Shown: positions 59,810 to 61,177 of the stretch, piece by piece
Layout of the letters: each line of letters starts with the position of its first letter
How positions within the stretch are numbered: position 1 is the first letter of the stretch
Notes under the pieces: model-generated
What the model was told of the DNA's origin: nothing
The model's database searches: none
Seen by the model: the letters and a program-made list of their open reading frames with translations, nothing else
Made by a program: the position numbers and the translations under genes
Assembly (NCBI GenBank): GCA_046758005.1
Contig: JBHHZJ010000008.1
Location: 1 to 61,177 of the forward strand
Source of the DNA: JBHHZJ01 sp046758005
Lineage (GTDB): Bacteria; Pseudomonadota; Alphaproteobacteria; Kiloniellales; J153
DNA length: 61,177 nucleotides
Direction of reading: 5' to 3'

Positions 59810-60856
59810 TCAGTACCGGTCGATCACGGTGAAACCGAGCGTGTCGTAGCTGTCCATGGACGCGAGCACGCCACCCGCCTCTTCGAGCCGGACCGTGCGG
59901 CTCACGAGCCGGCCCGGATCGAGCTTGCCCGCCGCCACCATGCGCAGCATTGAACCGTAATGCGCGGGGGGCATGCCCTTGCTGCCGACGAGCTGAATTT
60001 CCTTTCCGACGATCAGATCGACGGGGACCGAGAGATCGCCGCCGTCCTCGCCGTTGGTCATGCCGATCTGGACGTGCCGCCCGCGCCTGCGAAGGCTCTT
60101 GATCGCGTTGCGGCAGGTCGCCTCGATGCCGAGAGCGTCCACCGACACGTGCGCGCCGCCGCCGGTGATGTCCCGCACCGCCTTCGCGGGGTCGTTCGAC
60201 CGCTCGGCGTTCACGACCTCCACCGCGCCGAGCGTCCGGGCAAGCTCCAGCTTGTCCTCGGCGATATCGACGCCGATGACATGGGCGCCCAAGGCGTTGG
60301 CGATCTCGATCGCGGAGAGCCCCACCCCGCCGCAGCCGTGCACCGCGACCCATTCCCCCGCCTTGACCGCGGCCCGATCCGTCAGACCGTGAAACGCGGT
60401 CATGAAGCGGCATCCCATCCCGGCGCCCGCGAGGAAGCTCACCGCCTCCGGCAATCCGACGAGGTTGAAGTCGGCGTGGTCCACGGCGACGTATCGGGCG
60501 TACCCGCCCCAGGACCGGAATCCCGGCATGACCGGGTTCTCGCACAGGTTGGACAGTCCCGCCCGGCACCATCGGCAGGAACCGTCGCCGCCGCTGAACG
60601 GGACGATGACGCGCTCGCCGGGCCGATGTTTCTCGACCGCCGAGCCGACCTCCTCGACCACGCCGCACATCTCGTGGCCGAGCACGTGCGGCAGGTCGAC
60701 GAAACCGGGCCAGTGGCCCGCCCAGGCGTGCCAGTCGCTCCGGCAAATGCCGTTGGCCTCGACCCGGATCACCGCGCCCTTCGGGGTCGGCGTCGGATCG
60801 GGAACCTCGCGCACGACAAGGGGTTCGCGGTAGGCTTCGAGCACGGCGGCCTTCAT
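59810..60856 (-). CDS. Zinc-dependent alcohol dehydrogenase family protein
   Basis: A 348-residue medium-chain dehydrogenase. Catalytic zinc ligands are C38 (NGICRSD), H61-E62 (GHE) and a later Cys. The lobe for structural zinc reads D91, C94, C97, C105, so the first of the usual four Cys is Asp. The NAD domain has VHGCGGVGLSAIEIANALGA and an acidic VDIAEDKL, indicating NAD. It starts 45 bases after an enolase-superfamily gene, so it probably oxidises a sugar or polyol in the same catabolic pathway rather than taking part in arsenic resistance. Confidence 0.88.
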   Translation of the reverse strand: MKAAVLEAYREPLVVREVPDPTPTPKGAVIRVEANGICRSDWHAWAGHWPGFVDLPHVLGHEMCGVVEEVGSAVEKHRPGERVIVPFSGGDGSCRWCRAGLSNLCENPVMPGFRSWGGYARYVAVDHADFNLVGLPEAVSFLAGAGMGCRFMTAFHGLTDRAAVKAGEWVAVHGCGGVGLSAIEIANALGAHVIGVDIAEDKLELARTLGAVEVVNAERSNDPAKAVRDITGGGAHVSVDALGIEATCRNAIKSLRRRGRHVQIGMTNGEDGGDLSVPVDLIVGKEIQLVGSKGMPPAHYGSMLRMVAAGKLDPGRLVSRTVRLEEAGGVLASMDSYDTLGFTVIDRY

Positions 60857-60901
60857 CGCCTCATTCCCTACACTCCTTGCGCCGCGCCTTGCGCCGCGCG
60901 A

Positions 60902-61177
60902 TCAAAGCGGCCGATCCAGCATTTCGAGATGAAGCCGCGTCCCGTCATAGGGATGCCTGGCGGCGACCTCCTCGTTCAGCTCGACGCCGAGCCCCGGCTC
61001 GGTCGGGGGAACGACGTACCCGTCTTCCCACACGATCGGTTTCCTCAGGATTTCCGCGTGGAAGCCGCCCCAGGTCCGGATGCTTTCCTGGATAAGGAAA
61101 TTGGGGCTGCACGCGCCGATCTGGATGTTGGCGGCGCCTTCGATCGGCCCGCAATACAGGTGCGGCGCGATCTGCGC
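60902..61177 (-). CDS. Mandelate racemase/muconate lactonizing enzyme family protein, C-terminal fragment (cut by window)
   Basis: Only the last 91 codons are inside the window; the frame runs off the end at 61177 and stops at 60902. The visible part includes APHLYCGPIEGAANIQIGAC, NFLIQESI and the ending PGLGVELNEEVAARHPYDGT, which is the C-terminal segment of enolase-superfamily acid-sugar dehydratases and racemases (galactonate dehydratase-like). The usual EPGLGV-type ending is clear. The gene is upstream of the dehydrogenase, suggesting a sugar-acid catabolic operon that continues beyond the window. Confidence 0.82.
   Translation of the reverse strand, partial: AQIAPHLYCGPIEGAANIQIGACSPNFLIQESIRTWGGFHAEILRKPIVWEDGYVVPPTEPGLGVELNEEVAARHPYDGTRLHLEMLDRPL

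Noticed and set aside
59658..60746. Possible long ArsR fusion protein reading from 60746
   Set aside because: The upstream part is the out-of-frame image of the alcohol dehydrogenase. The true ArsR starts at 59657 next to its operator.
1..61177. CRISPR array, tRNA, rRNA, riboswitch, phage or restriction/defence island
   Set aside because: Looked for regularly spaced repeats, T-loop-like motifs and hallmark genes on both strands; none seen. The only repeats are those listed.

Overview
The window is a GC-rich chromosomal segment, densely coded on both strands. Gene content points to an alphaproteobacterium, probably of the Rhodospirillales type: a ChvG/ChvI-like two-component system, a CC0125-family lipoprotein, a bactofilin, a fused indolepyruvate:ferredoxin oxidoreductase, a PotABCD-type polyamine transporter and many genes joined by GTGA/ATGA overlaps. 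This placement comes from protein families read by eye; there is no rRNA or marker tree to confirm it. I saw no rRNA, tRNA, CRISPR array, prophage or intact insertion sequence.

Layout. 1-1700: a mobile-element graveyard (an IS110-type transposase tail and three direct repeats that look like an insertion-sequence end) around a secreted PEP-CTERM protein. 1.7-5.8 kb: coaBC-dut followed by a sulfur set of Rrf2 regulator, cysteine synthase and ThiF/MoeB-type adenylyltransferase. 6-8 kb: a minus-strand envelope set (CysZ-like membrane protein, bactofilin, lipoprotein). 8-15 kb: PfkB kinase, AmpG-like permease, GT9 glycosyltransferase, universal stress protein, a hydrolase-fold protein that has lost catalytic residues, a His-rich lipoprotein and an SDR. 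15-26 kb: the large oxidoreductase, small exported proteins (DUF2141, CHRD, a lipoprotein), a pentapeptide-repeat protein, acyl-CoA synthetase and PepF. 26-32 kb: an FtsH homologue, a UbiB/ABC1 kinase and a CoA-transferase/dehydratase pair.

32-42 kb: a phosphate transporter with its PhoU-like partner, a lipoprotein-ChvI-ChvG operon and the polyamine ABC transporter. 42-54.5 kb: a lipopolysaccharide/surface polysaccharide cluster: O-antigen ligase, three glycosyltransferases, GmhB-type phosphatase, two epimerases, a UDP-sugar dehydrogenase, a glutamine-dependent amidotransferase and WaaA. The dehydrogenase, epimerase and amidotransferase together suggest synthesis of an amidated uronic acid. 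54.5-61 kb: a beta-hydroxyacid dehydrogenase, two exported proteins (beta-propeller and DUF3179), an arsenite resistance pair with a visible operator, a zinc alcohol dehydrogenase and the cut-off end of an enolase-superfamily gene.

Most worth a second look: a two-stem-loop intergenic element present in two inverted copies with related single hairpins; the Rrf2-CysK pair, in which the regulator ends in a CysK-binding-like C-terminal isoleucine tail; a dienelactone-hydrolase-fold protein lacking both its nucleophile and its histidine; and a pair of paralogous lipoproteins, one sitting in the ChvI/ChvG-like operon.
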